From: Camellia lanceoleosa
Taxonomy: Eukaryota > Streptophyta > Magnoliopsida > Ericales > Theaceae
Reading direction: 5' to 3'
DNA: 64,000 nt
Assembly (NCBI GenBank): GCA_025200525.1
Contig: CM045762.1
Coordinates: forward strand, 78,303,217 to 78,367,216
Positions 1-10,926 of this stretch are shown here, one piece after another (positions within the stretch are counted from its first letter, which is position 1; the number at the start of each line of letters is the position of its first letter). A model generated the notes under the pieces. That model was not told the DNA's origin, did not search any database, and saw nothing but the letters and a program-made list of their open reading frames with translations. The position numbers were made by a program, and so were the translations under genes.

Positions 1-620
1 AAATCTATATCCTCATTAAGATACCTTAAACTAGGCCTAAGAATCCCTAGGATGAAATGAAGATACAAAGATGTACTTTAAAACATTTTTCAGAATTTTC
101 AGAAAATAGGGGTCTCGCTCGAGCGTGGCTTTCTTTGCTCGAGCGAGCTTGACAAAACAGTGGGGTCGTTCGAGCATGGACTTCTTCGCTCGAGCGGTCT
201 GTAAAAATGCAAAAAGTGTTGGATGTTGAAAATCCCCGCTCGATGCTCGCTCGACGCTCGCTCGAGCGTAAGACACAGTCCTCGCTTGAGCGTAGGTTCT
301 CTTGCTCGAGCGTGTGTCTGCGTGCACCAAGAATCTGAGAGCTTGCAATTTATGCTCGAGCCAACATTCCTTCGCTCGAGCGGAGCTCAGAATAAACGAT
401 GGTCGCTCGAGCGTGGAATCTTTCCCTCGAGCGAAGAAGCCAAATTCTGGAATTTCCAGATTTGCCTCCCAAGCTCAAACCAAGTATTCAACAGTTCAAA
501 ACTCGACCTCTTGGGCCCAAATTCTAGAAAACACATCTAAACTCAAGCTACAACAAGTTTCAAAGCTCAATTTGTGAAATCAAAGCCCAAGGGTAAGTCA
601 ATTCAACATGATTTTCAAAC
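1..620. mobile_element. LTR-like fragment, left edge of window
   Basis: No coding capacity is visible. The segment holds a dense array of CTCGAG palindromes of the kind found in the chromovirus LTR U3 regions further right, so I infer that it is part of an LTR of a related but diverged family. Neither terminus is resolved, because I see no TG/CA ends with a duplicated target and the left side runs off the window. Downstream, 620-1030 is AT-rich non-coding sequence of the same texture and may belong to the same LTR. Confidence 0.45.
111..433. repeat. CTCGAG doublet array A
   Basis: Palindromes of the form GCTCGAGCG, or one-step variants, start at 118/138, 169/189, 285/305, 355/375 and 406/426. 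Each pair is spaced exactly 20 bp start to start. A further cluster at 239, 250 and 261 is spaced 11 bp. The spacers between the palindromes are unrelated to those in the other arrays. Function is unknown; in the LTRs where orientation is clear, such arrays lie in U3 upstream of the promoter. Confidence 0.85.
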
Positions 621-1066
621 CAAATTCATGAACATGATTTCAATTTAACATGCAAGACTTTAAACAATCTTTCAAGCCTTAAATACGTGCTCTAATGAGC
701 CAACTTTTACAAAAGCAAGATGAAATCATGGTCTACTCTCAAAACATGGACATGCATGTGAGGAATTATGAACTCCAACCTCAAAACTTCAATATATAAA
801 CATGCATGCAACAATTAAGCTTCAACACAACAATTTGAGCCATAAATTGGCTCTAGCCTTCAACTTTGCTCTAAACCATGCAAGAATCAATTTAAACACA
901 AGAATGAGAAGATGAATTTCTACCTTAAGACTTGAATTATAGGCAAGGAAGCTTAATTTTGCAATACACTCCTTAATTCCCTTAATTCCAAGCAAAACCT
1001 TCAATTGAACTCAATATCTCTCACTCTCTCCCCCTTAGTCGGTTTTGGACTCTCAAAGATGAACAC

Positions 1067-1206
1067 GGCCTCGTTTGGGAACAGGTTATTTTAGTAACTT
1101 TTTGGCTTTTTACGAAAAGATGTGCAGAAAAGTAGAGAGGTGATGTGACTAGTTTTAGTTGGCTTTTTGGCTTTTTGGCTAAAATAGCCAGTCCCCAAAC
1201 GAGGCC
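1067..1206. mobile_element. 140-bp MITE with 13-bp perfect TIR
   Basis: The 140-bp segment starts with GGCCTCGTTTGGG and ends with its exact reverse complement, with no coding capacity between. Size and termini fit a small non-autonomous DNA transposon. I could not find a convincing target-site duplication, so the superfamily is not assigned. Confidence 0.7.
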
Positions 1207-2309
1207 GAAATAACAAGCCTCAAGTTATTTGATGTAGTGGCCCACTACTATGGCAAGGTTGTAATTAAATGCAACTTGGGTAATTTAGCCTAATTCATGA
1301 CATTACACAATTTAATTTAATTTAATCATACCAAATCAATGTTCAATTCAATACATCATAAAATCACATTAATTCTACTTATCTTAAGACACTAATTAAT
1401 TTCAGATTCGGCCGCCGATAAGGCCTTCAATTAACAGTTTAAACACAAAGATATGAACAAATAATTTGGCAGGCAAATAGATAGAATTGCAATTTAACTA
1501 ATATATTCAATCAATTCGGCTTCAGTTTTCAGTCAGTCAGTCAGTCAATTAACATATTTAGCCTCAGTTTAACAATAATCAATGGCTTATCAGTAAACAG
1601 TGGTGATGGTTATTACAGTAGTTCAAAAGGAAGAAGAAGAAAGAGAGAGAGATAGAGAGACAGATGTCAGGCCATTCAAGCCCTATTTTTTTTCGAGCTA
1701 CAAAGCTTTAATACAAACTTAAATCCTAATATAATAATATTATTTTTATGTTTTGTGATAGTTATTGTAATATTTTCTATCTAATTTTGAACAAAAATCA
1801 ACTTTAGGAGTTAACTAGGAAAAACATGAAATATAAGTAGTCACAATGAAAAAAAATAAATTTGAAGGACCAAAGTGAAAAAGTCATCAAACTTAGAGGG
1901 GCCAAGTATAATTTACCCAATAAATAAATAGAGGCGAAGTTGATGTTGATAGGAGAAAAAAAGAAAATAAAAAAAAGGAAGGGAAATCTCTTTGGTTTCC
2001 ATTTCCAAAATTCATTTTTCAGATTTCCGTTTTCCGTAATTTTTAGACTTACCTAACAAAAATATATTTTAAAAGTATAATATTTGTGAAAAAAATCTAT
2101 AAAAAATTCACTAAATATCAAAAATATAAATAAAAAAATACGGAAATTTAGTGCTTTTTTTTTTTGCATTTATTAATTTTTAAAAATATTTTTTTACAAA
2201 TATTTTACTATTTAAATACATTTAAGTAAGGTGCATCTAAAAAAATGAAAATAAAAATTATTTAAAATTTAAAAATATTCACTAAAAAACAAAAAGATGA
2301 AAAATAAAA
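1207..2309. other. AT-rich non-coding stretch
   Basis: No gene is visible. The stretch contains a short CAGT microsatellite near 1530, a GA-rich tract near 1635-1665 and long A/T tracts. The sequence ending near 1919 (a TTTACCC end) resembles the terminal repeat of the MULE-like elements annotated further right, but I found no partner terminus. Confidence 0.6.
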
Positions 2310-2720
2310 AAATGGTGGGCTTCCCTCTAGTCCGATCATGAACTAGAGGGTACTGTTGGGCTCGTGAGGGCCCATCACGGGTCTCATTTCGATAATCGGA
2401 ACCGTTCAATGTGTAAAACTCATCGAGTACTATATGCTTGTAAAATATCACGTTGATCGGATATCGATATCTATATCATCAGATCAAATTTCTATCAACC
2501 GTTAATTTTTTTACCGCCCATTTTTTTTTATACAAAACTAATTTGATCACGTAAATATCGATATCTGATCAATATGATTTTTCATAGGCATATGATACTC
2601 GACGAGTTCTACACATTAAACGGTTTAAATTATCAAAATAAGATCCGTGATAGATCCTTACGAACTCAACAATACCTTTTAATCCGATCACGGATTGGAG
2701 AAAAGCTAGCCTCAATAAAA
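2310..2720. mobile_element. Fold-back (long inverted repeat) element
   Basis: About 160 bp at 2310-2475 is repeated in inverted orientation at about 2545-2720, with mismatches. Matching landmarks are the GATATCGATATCT-type core next to the loop, the CGAGTA motif, a GTGTAGAACTC-type motif and the TCCGATCA-type motif at the outer edge. The arms leave a loop of about 70 bp. There is no coding capacity. A related arm sequence occurs at about 36895-36947 and 49819-49870, where a MULE-like element has inserted into it, so the repeat is a family rather than a chance palindrome. Confidence 0.65.
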
Positions 2721-2814
2721 TAAAATAAAACTCAATCTCCAAAACATTAAAACCAAAAGTGAGTCTTCGTCTCTCTCTGGTTCCAACCTCTGCTCTACAA
2801 CATTTAATGTCTAC

Positions 2815-3612
2815 TGTACGGGAAAGAAATATACCTTCTCGTATAATCCTGTTGATCAAGTCTGCGTTCCTCTGTACGACGTCGCTTTATCACTTGAAAA
2901 TACAAACATGAGCTAGCCGGCCGGTGGGTGCCGGAAACCTCTCCGATGCCTAAGTCAAAAAGATTGTCAAATAGGCAAAAGCTCTGTGTATTCAGAAAGC
3001 AAAATTGCGTTACCTCTCCAAAGGTGATATAGGTGAGCTTTTATAGGTTTCGTGTGGCACAATCCTAATAGGACTCTTACTCCTCCATGCAGAGTCCTCC
3101 AAGGATTCACACTCCTGAGAGATAATGCTTCTCTCAACACCCCCCTCACTACTTAAACCAAGTGAGATGGTTTTACTATAACCGAACTACCAGTGTGACC
3201 GAAGTACACGTTAGTTAGGCACTTACTTCTCTTTCTCTTACCTCGGTTTCCCATACTAAGACCGAGCTAACCATAAGAGAGTTCGAGCCGAATTATCTTC
3301 AGAACCAAGTCCTCTCAAGGACTTAGCACACTTCGGTTTTCATGCGCCTCGACCGAACTCACTGCTGAAGACCGAACTTCACTCAACACATTTCTCAACC
3401 GAAGTACAAATAAGGCCGTATGCGACCACGCTAATTATCTCGGTTGTGCGACCGGTCTAACTCCAATACTACCTCTCCAGACCGGAGTAACTTATATGGT
3501 CATTTCTACTCGGCCCTTCGTAGTGCGGCCCAAACTGGCCCCTTACTTGGCTTGGCCCAGCTCGGCCCATTTCATCCAACTCAGCCCAATTTACATATAA
3601 ATTACCCTCTCA
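2815..3612 (-). mobile_element. Solo LTR, 798 bp, TSD TCTAC
   Basis: The segment starts TGTACGGG and ends CTCTCA, and is flanked by the 5-bp direct repeat TCTAC at 2810-2814 and 3613-3617. On the minus strand it carries a TATA-like CCTATAAAAG at about 3038-3047. Downstream of that it has a CATCGGAG-type motif followed by CCGGCACCC, which I associate with Tat-lineage LTRs. No internal retroelement sequence adjoins it, so it is a solo LTR. The target was a small tandem duplication, because ACAACATTTAATGT occurs on both sides. Confidence 0.75.
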
Positions 3613-3699
3613 TCTACTATACAACATTTAATGTGAAAAACACCGACACTCCTATTGACTCTCTGTTGTGAAAATAGTACTAGTCTCAGGGTTGATGGC

Positions 3700-3931
3700 C
3701 TTGTTTGGTTTGTTTTTTTAAAAAAATTTTAAGAAAATTTTTTTATAAATAAATTTTTAAGAATAATTAAATCAAATAAATTTTTTAAAAAAAATTTTAA
3801 AATTTTATTTAGTTATCTACTTTTTAAAATCATTCTCTCTCTCATATATATTAAATTAATCACTTTTTTTAAAACTCTCTCTCAAAAATAATTTTCCAAA
3901 ACCATTTCTGAAAAAAAATAAACCAAACAAG
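3700..3931. mobile_element. 232-bp MITE with 12-bp perfect TIR
   Basis: The segment begins CTTGTTTGGTTT and ends with the exact reverse complement AAACCAAACAAG. The interior is A/T homopolymer-rich and non-coding. The terminus resembles that of the 1067-1206 MITE (both contain TTGTTTGG or TCGTTTGG), but the bodies differ. No clear target-site duplication was found. Confidence 0.55.
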
Positions 3932-4107
3932 TTTTCGTACTTTTTATCTCAAAAACTACTCTACAAATACAAATCAAACACACCCGATAACACTTATCAT
4001 TTCATCATGGCACAATCTTTATGCAATAGTGACTACTCTCAAAATATTTTTTCTTGAAAAAAAAAATAAAAACAAAAACAAAAAAACAAAAAAGGGACTT
4101 ACAGTAC

Positions 4108-4375
4108 CTTGAGAGACCTCAAAACCATGTTGTCTACAGAGCCTGAAGTAGAGGGCAATGTCATGAACACCCTTCTCTAATCTAATATTAGTTCCTTGGG
4201 CAAACATTATTCTATTAAGTGCTCTTCTAATATCCTCCTCAAAGTGATAGCTCAAGCCCAACCGTTGGATGTCATCTATGAGTTCAAGTATTGTCGATGG
4301 ATTAACATCTTCATCCCCAATCATAGCCCTTACCTCCTCCTTTAATTTCTTTGCCTTCTGCTTATGTATTTCATC
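4108..4375 (-). CDS. Terpene synthase exon 2 (N-terminal domain)
   Basis: The exon runs right to left, from an acceptor ending TTCATAG at 4376 to a donor GTACTG at 4107-4102. It is 268 nt, 89 codons plus one base, without a stop. It encodes the N-terminal alpha-barrel stretch of plant terpene synthases: a KKLKEEVR helix, then LELIDDIQRLGLSYHFEEDI, then LYFRLCRQHGFEVSQ. In this family the equivalent exon has the same length class and ends in phase 1 after VSQ. The domain packs against the catalytic C-terminal domain, which should be encoded by later exons; none is visible in 1-4107. Exon 1 is at 50055-50252 on the same strand. The reading frame and both splice sites look intact. Confidence 0.85.
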
Positions 4376-6249
4376 CTATGAATGCAAATATAGAGAGTAA
4401 TGAGAAGTGGATTCATTAACATTAAACTAGACTAAACAATATATCTGTTCAGGAAATAAAAAGTGATATTGTTACATATATCAATGGGTATACTAATTAG
4501 TATACTAATATAATTATGACATTATTATTTTAAAATTATAACTTCATCCATTATACAAATTACAAAGACTCAAAGTCTCTAAAATTATGTCATATCATCT
4601 ATTAATATACTAATTGGTATATTAATTGATGTATTAATTGATACATATAGTATTATTTTATTAAATTTATCTAAAAGTTTGACCTATTGAATAGATGAGT
4701 AACTTTTTATTCAGTGGTGCCACACACACAAATTAATTACTATACTAATTAGTGTATCAATACATGCTATAACATTATAATTTGAAAATTATAGACCCTA
4801 TTTATTATACAAATTATAAAAATTTAAAACTAATAAAATTATGTCACATCAACTATTAATATATTAATTAGTATATCAATTGATAGGCATAAATTTATTC
4901 AATTAATAATAAGTGATGATGTTACAACTGTAAAAAAAAATTTATACGGTTGATTATGTGGTGAAGTGGCCACAAATGAAATTGAGATTTTAGAAACAGC
5001 AAAAGCAAAATTAAAGACTACGGAAGTGGAGATGTTTTTTAAATTTTTTTTAGTGGTCTGTGATAAGAAATGTGCTAAAAAATTATTTTTTTAGAATCAA
5101 AAAAATTAATGTGACAGTCCAATTTGTTCACACACTTTGGATGTAAACAATATATATTTTGTGATTGGTAAAAAGTGATGGGTCTACACATTTAGGTGGA
5201 GTCATTACAATTTTTGAATATGAAGCTTGATATTTTGTATAAGCAGCCAAAAAAAAAAAAACTTCTTTTTTTGAATTTTTTTATCTTTAGTTATTTTATT
5301 TTTTTTAAAAATTATGTCAAATTTTTTTATTATTTTGATCCATCTTGTCGAGACAAATCTATAAAGTAAGTATATATTTTTTGAAAATGTCTCCAAAAAA
5401 AAATCACTAAAGATGAAATAAACACACAAAAAAAAAAAAAAAAAACATTGTTTATTTTGGCATATTTTTATCTTTTCTCGATTTTTTTTGGATTTTTTAA
5501 AAAAATTCACTGAAAACCAAAATAAACAAAATAAATAAATAAATAATGCACTTCCCAAAACACCATAAATCAGAATCTACTCTCCAAAAATATGTGAATA
5601 AATTCATTCTCCATTTTACATTATGTGTTAGCTAACAAAAAATCATAAATGAGATTAAATAATATCCCATGTTTTCTATTACAGTATTTTTTTTTTTTAA
5701 TTATTATTGCAACTCGAGTCAGTAATTTACTGTCAATGTCTGTCAATGTTTGTTATGTAATTGGTATGTTTCTTTAATAGTTTCAATTTTATAATTTTAT
5801 TAATGTGTTTTATTGCCCAAGAAAAAAAACAAAAAACAAAAAGCAAGAAAATCATTCTAAAATAATTTTATTCTTTTAAAAATAAAAAATCAATTTTTAA
5901 CTAATTTTTCAAAATAATCTCCAATTTTATCTCCATTTCTCTCTTTATATCTAGCAAAAAGTTAATTTTTGATTTTTTTTAACAAAAAAAACTAACTTTT
6001 TTACCCAAGTCACTACCAAAAAAACTAGCTTTTTTGACTAAAAAAGGCAAAAGTCAACTTTTTACCAACTTCTCAAAATACCACTCCATCTCTCCCTCAA
6101 ACCTTTCATCTACTCTCGTCACGTCTCGTCTCGTCTCCCTCTCTCACTTTAGCTTGGTTTGGCAAAGGCTTTTTTTTTTTTCTTTTTTTTTTTCTTTTTG
6201 CTTTTTGCATTAAAATTTATAAAAAGATAAAATAAATTCAAATAGTTAA
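4376..6249. other. AT-rich intronic sequence, no gene
   Basis: The stretch consists of A/T-rich DNA with homopolymer runs (for example A/T tracts at 5250-5480) and short repeats such as the ATTAATATACTAATTGGTATA-like boxes around 4490-4640 and 4740-4880. Open frames here are low-complexity Phe/Lys strings and not genes. It probably contains what remains of the ancestral TPS intron 1 next to exon 2, plus degenerate small transposons. Confidence 0.6.
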
Positions 6250-6797
6250 TGTGGGAACATATTTTTTGAATAACAACACGTGACCAAGGTGGCACTGAAG
6301 TGCCAGCCGAGGTGTTACGTATCCTGATATTGATGTCGAGGTGATCTCGGCTAAGCCAAGGTTATTTGCAAAGATGTCGAAATTCGAGATAAACAGATAA
6401 GCTATAAGAGTCCTAGAGTGAGGGAGGACTTCAGACTGGATAAGGATAAAACCCTTATGGAGTTTATCTTTATCTATAAGGAGTCCAGTATGGGCATTGG
6501 GCCAGAGTCCAAAGGAAGCTAGACTTCTAGAGGGATTAGGTTAGTGCTAACTATAAAAGTAAGGCACACTCATGGGTCTAAGGTACGCTTTTTATATTCT
6601 GACTAGTAAGTAAAAGCACTATTTGTTATCTTTGAGAGATAATTGAGTACTAACTTGATCGTCGGAGTGCCCCCGGGTGAACGAACTACCGCCGGAGTCT
6701 TTTCTTTCTGTGACAGGTTGTTCGGGCATGATCTATTTTGCCAGTGTTCTCCAGCAGAGTACTTGTTTGGCAGTGTGGTTAGAAAACAGCACACACA
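6250..6797 (+). mobile_element. 5' LTR of the Tat element (548 bp)
   Basis: It begins TGTGGGAACA and ends AACAGCACACACA directly before a primer-binding-like sequence. A TATA box (CTATAAAAG) lies at 6551-6559. The end of the LTR carries GTCGGAGTGCCCCCGGG, a motif style common in Tat LTRs. No matching 3' copy is visible in the window, so the left boundary rests on the TG start and on texture. Confidence 0.7.
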
Positions 6798-6816
6798 ATT
6801 TGATGCCGTCTGTGGG
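6798..6816 (+). promoter_or_regulatory. Primer-binding region of the Tat element
   Basis: The sequence ATTTGATGCCGTCTGTGGG directly follows the LTR. It matches the TTTGGCGCCGTCTGTGGG-type region that follows 5' LTRs of Tat elements, with one difference in the GGCGCC part. Minus-strand DNA synthesis would have been primed here. Confidence 0.6.
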
Positions 6817-6832
6817 AATGAAAAGAGAATAG

Positions 6833-8338
6833 ATGGCTAACGACGAACAGAAAGAAAAGGTTGGGGACGACATCCCTACTGGGAGTGGTAAACACATTGA
6901 CCCTAACGTAGAGGAGGATAACTGCAACAAAGAAACTCGGGATCAGAACCTCGAAGAGAAGAACATCGGCCAGGAGGGAGACGTACCAAAGAAGGCAGAC
7001 CGAGGCGGGTATTACAACGAGAATGACCTCCAGGTGTGGAAAGATAGATGCTTGCGGAGGGACAGAGAGATAAAGGGAATGGAAAATAAATTGGCGGACC
7101 TATAATCAGTCGTCAATTTCATGATGCAGAACAACGTCATGTAGCCACCCTTTTCGTTACAAGACACGCCGATTCCAGCAGCCAAGAACAATGCCCAGAA
7201 AGTGCATAAAACAGTTCCTGTAGTCTCACAGCACACCAGGACCAAGAAACACTCTCACCGGCCTTCAAGGGAGGTCGGGCGAGGAGAGTCAATGAAGGGA
7301 GATTCTCGAAGGACACATCGTACTAAAAAAGCTGACCCCAAAGAACATCGGCATGTACAAGGAAAGGAACTTTGTTTCGACGCAATTAACGGAGAAAGGT
7401 CCAAGAGGATTTATAACAACACTGGAAGTAGCGCACTAAAATGGCTGAAGTCCGTTGATAGCCGAGCTCCTGGACAAACCAAAGAGGATCTGAGGGGTTA
7501 CCTCCAGAGGAAGCGACAAGATGCCAAGGTAGCCTCTCCGGTCAAGCCGAGAATGCCATTTTCGGTAGAACTAGACAAATTTGAGGCCCCAAAAAGGTTC
7601 CACATGCCGAGATTCCAGATATACAACGGTAAGTCTGACCCTAACTTTCACGTCACCTTGTACCTGAACTCAATGGCACTGTACACCAGGAACGAGCCGT
7701 TACTCTGCAAAGTGTTCCCCTCATCCTTTGGGGAAATCGCATCAAACTGGTTTCACAAGTTCCCAAAAGGAACTGTGAAAAGCTAAGAAGGCCTAGCCGA
7801 GATGTTCGTGGCTAGATTTGTGACGAACAAACTACAGCCGTTGATGGTGGACTACCTGATGGCTCTGAGAATTGGCGAGAATGAAAGCCTTAGGGCCTAT
7901 GCCAAAAGATATTATGAGGTGTTCAACCAAATACCAGGATGCAACCAAGAGGTGGCAGTGGTGTCTTTTAAGAACGGCCTAAACAATAATTGTTTGCTTC
8001 GAAAATCACTGACAAAAACACTGGAGGAACTAATGCCTAGAATAGACAAGTATGCAAGAGCCGAGGAGGATACACTTGGAACAAAGATGTCAAAACAAGA
8101 TAAGAGAAATGGCTCGCCGAAACAAGGCCGAGGTAATAGCGGATACAATAAGCAGGAGACAGGACTAAGGGCTGCACAGGCAGTGACAACCATATTCCGA
8201 ATTTCGATTTACAAAGTCTTGGAAAGAATCCGGAATCAGCCCTACTATAGAGCACCAGAGAAGATTCCGGGTGAATTTATGGGAAGAAGTCTAGGGAAAC
8301 GCTGTGCCTACCACAATGAGGATGTGTATCTAACTTAA
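6833..8338 (+). pseudogene. Tat gag (broken into three open pieces)
   Basis: The first ATG after the primer-binding region opens MANDEQKEKVGDD, a charged N-terminal region that stops at 7105. A second open piece (7202-7786) and a third (7802-8338) carry the retrotransposon gag core: PFSVELDKFEAPKRFHMPRF, then YNGKSDP and NWFHKFP, then MFVARFVTNK and IGENESLRAYAKRY. Gag would form the virus-like particle that packages element RNA. In-frame stops at about 7104 and 7785 break it. The ATG at 6833 is chosen because it is the first after the LTR and opens a long frame. No zinc knuckle is recognisable after 8150. Confidence 0.8.
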
Positions 8339-9426
8339 GGGTGCAGAGCCCTAAAGGCACATCTGGAAGACCTGGTAAGACAAGGTCATCTAAGGGACCT
8401 GGTAGATGAGACCAGGACAAGGGAAGAGCAAGCAAAACTGCCTCAGGCACCGGCAGCACCACCTCCTCCAGTACCACAACTGCAAGCAGGCAGACCTCGA
8501 GTGATCAATGTGATTCACTTGAAGGTCAATAAGAACGAAATACGTGGAGAAACTCAGAAGGTAAAACACTTACAACATGTGTATTAGGTCTGGCAGAAGA
8601 GACCTAGGGCAGACGAGTGCCAAGGACCAATGGCATCCTTTACTGAAGACGATCTAGAGATGGTGTAGCATCCACACAATGATGCCTTGGTAATATCCCT
8701 TTAGATTGGAGAGTGCCAGGTTTAGTGAATTCTAATCGACCAGGGCAGCTCTTATGACATCATGTATGTCAGGTGTTACAAGGAGCTGGGCCTTCACCAA
8801 GATGATCTGGAACAATCCAATGATCCAATGGTTAGGTTTAATGGAATGCCGACGTGACCCCGGGGAGTAGTAAGTTTGGAGGTGCAGGCTGGCACCAAGA
8901 AGGTAAAAACTGAGTTCACAATAATTGACACCCCCTCTCCTTATAATGCTATCCCGGAAAGGCCATGGCTGTATACAATGGGGGCTGTTCCCTCAACATT
9001 GCACTAGCTGTTGCGGTTCCCAATAGAACATGGAATTTAGGAGGTTAGAAGAGATCAGGTGCAGGCAAAGAATTGTCCATAGTAGCAATGAAATCCACCT
9101 GCAACATACGAGAAGCAGAAGCAGCAGAGATTAAAGATAAGGACATGGAGGTCCTTGAGAACGTCGGCAAAGAACCAGCCGAGAAAAGTGAGGAAGCCTT
9201 GAAGAAAATCTTAGTCTAGCAAGGGAATGAAGAGCGCTTCTTCCTTCTCGGCTCAGGCTTGGCCAAGGAAGAGAAAAAGGAATCAGAGGCGTTCTTGAGA
9301 GCAAACCTTGAGGTGTTTGCCTGGACACCATACGAGATGCTTGGTGTTGACCTCGAGGTCACTTGCCATAAACTGAATGTGGACAGATCGGCCAAACCTG
9401 TCATCTAGCGAGAAAGGAGGCCTACG
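8339..9426 (+). pseudogene. Tat protease region (degraded)
   Basis: Translation continues from gag with many stops. At about 8735-8770 it contains ILIDQGSSYDIMY, matching the aspartic-protease active-site box; the catalytic Asp is present and the usual D-T/S-G is D-Q-G, a variant I recall from Tat elements. Further on, a box with VVSLEVQAGT and TEFTIIDTPSPYNAI, typical of this protease domain, is readable. The protease would have cut the Gag-Pol precursor. At least eight stops make it non-functional. Confidence 0.7.
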
Positions 9427-10926
9427 TTGATGCATGTTGAGGCAGTGGAAGAGGAAGTAGATAAACGTCTGGAGGCCAGAGCCATTCGAGAGGTAAATTA
9501 CCCAACATGGTTATCAAACACGGTTGTTGTGAAGAAAAAGAATGGGAAATGGAGGGTCTACGTGGACTTCACCAGCCTAAACAAGGCTTCTCCCGAAGAC
9601 AGTTTCCCACTACCCAAGATTGACCAATTGGTGGATGCCACTTCAGGGTATGGAAGGATGAGCTTCCTGGATGCTTACAGGGGGTACCATCAGATAGCCA
9701 TATAACCCCCTGATGAGGAGAAGACTACATTTATCACCCCAAAAGGGTTGTATTGCTATAGAGTAATGTCTTTTGGGTTAAAAAATGCAGGAACAACTTA
9801 CCAAAGATTAGTGACTAAGATATTTAGGCATCTAATAGGCAAAACAGTGGAAGTATACATTGATGACATGGTCGTGAAAACCAAGGAACCTGAGGATCAT
9901 CTGGCCAACCTGAAGACAGCCTTTGATATCCTAAGGGCATTTCGGCTCCGACTCAATGCATCGAAGTGCGCATTTGGAGTTGGGTCAGAGAAGTTCCTGG
10001 GATACTTGGTCACCAGAAAGGGCATTGAGGCAAGACCAGATCAAATCAAGGCCATCTTGGAGTTAAAGAGCCCAACGTCGGCAAAACAAGTGCAAATGTT
10101 GACTGGAAGGGTTGCAACCCTAAATAGATTCATAAGCACAAGCTCTGAAAAATGTAAACCTTTCTTCAGTTTAGTAAAGAAAGCCACAGACTTCTTATGG
10201 ACAAAAGAGTGTGAAGTCGCCCTGTTCGACTTGAAGAAATACTTGACCACCGCTCTAATTCTCTCAAATCCAATACCTAGAGAGAAGCTGCTCTTATACT
10301 TGGCGGTTTCAGAGCATGCAGTAAGTGCTGTAGTAATCAGAGAAGAAAAGGGAAAACAAAGAGCAGTTTACTACGTGAGTAAAACCCTAGCAGATGTAGA
10401 GACCAGATACCTACCCTTAGAGAAGTTGACACTGGCTTTAGTAATGGTCTCAAAAAAACTGAATCATTACTTTCAAGCCCACAAGATTGTGATGTTAACC
10501 GAGCATCCTTTGAAATCCCTGTTGCAGCAAGGAGATCTAACAGGTAGGATAGCCAGATGGGCAGTGGTGTTAGTCCAATATGACCTAAAATTTAGACCCA
10601 AAACAACAATTAAAGGCCAAGTTTTAGCCGACTTCGTGGCCTAGTTCACACTAGGCGCCATCATACATCAGGCTTCATTGAGCCAAGGTATACGATGTCT
10701 AAGTGAACAAGAAGAAACCTAGCGGGGGATAGCAGAACAGAGGAAAGAAAAGAAACTCAGGCCTTGTAGTATTTACGTTAGCGACTCCTTCCGTCTGTTT
10801 ATTGATGGAAGTTCAAACCGACAAGAAGCGGGGGCAGGAGTAGTGCTAGTATCACCGGGTGGACAGATGCTGGAACAATCCATTCATTTGGGGTTTAAGG
10901 CCTCAAACAACGAAGCAGAGTATGAA
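9427..10926 (+). pseudogene. Tat RT-RNase H-aRNase H, copy 1
   Basis: The frame opens with the RT N-terminal part (VDKRLEARAIREV, WLSNTVVVKKKNGKWRVYVD), runs through MSFLDAYRGYHQI and a stop at about 9703, then VMSFGLKNAGTTYQRLV and the catalytic YIDDMVVKTK at about 9858-9885. The connection and RNase H follow (LTGRVATLNRFIS, AVSEHAVSAVVIREE, ETRYLPLEKL). A stop follows VLADFVA at about 10642. The start of the additional RNase H (LFIDGSSNRQEAGAGVVLV) is then cut at about 10926 by the beginning of a second RT copy. This is the left unit of a 1272-bp tandem duplication. Confidence 0.9.

Noticed and set aside
1..4107. Terpene synthase exon 3 or later exons
   Set aside because: No DDXXD, VFNSF-type or other TPS motif was found on the minus strand left of exon 2; the interval is filled by MITEs, a solo LTR and LTR-like sequence.
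4376..5600. Long Phe/Lys-rich open frames such as 5205-5558
   Set aside because: They are translations of A/T homopolymers, with no domain, codon structure or start context.
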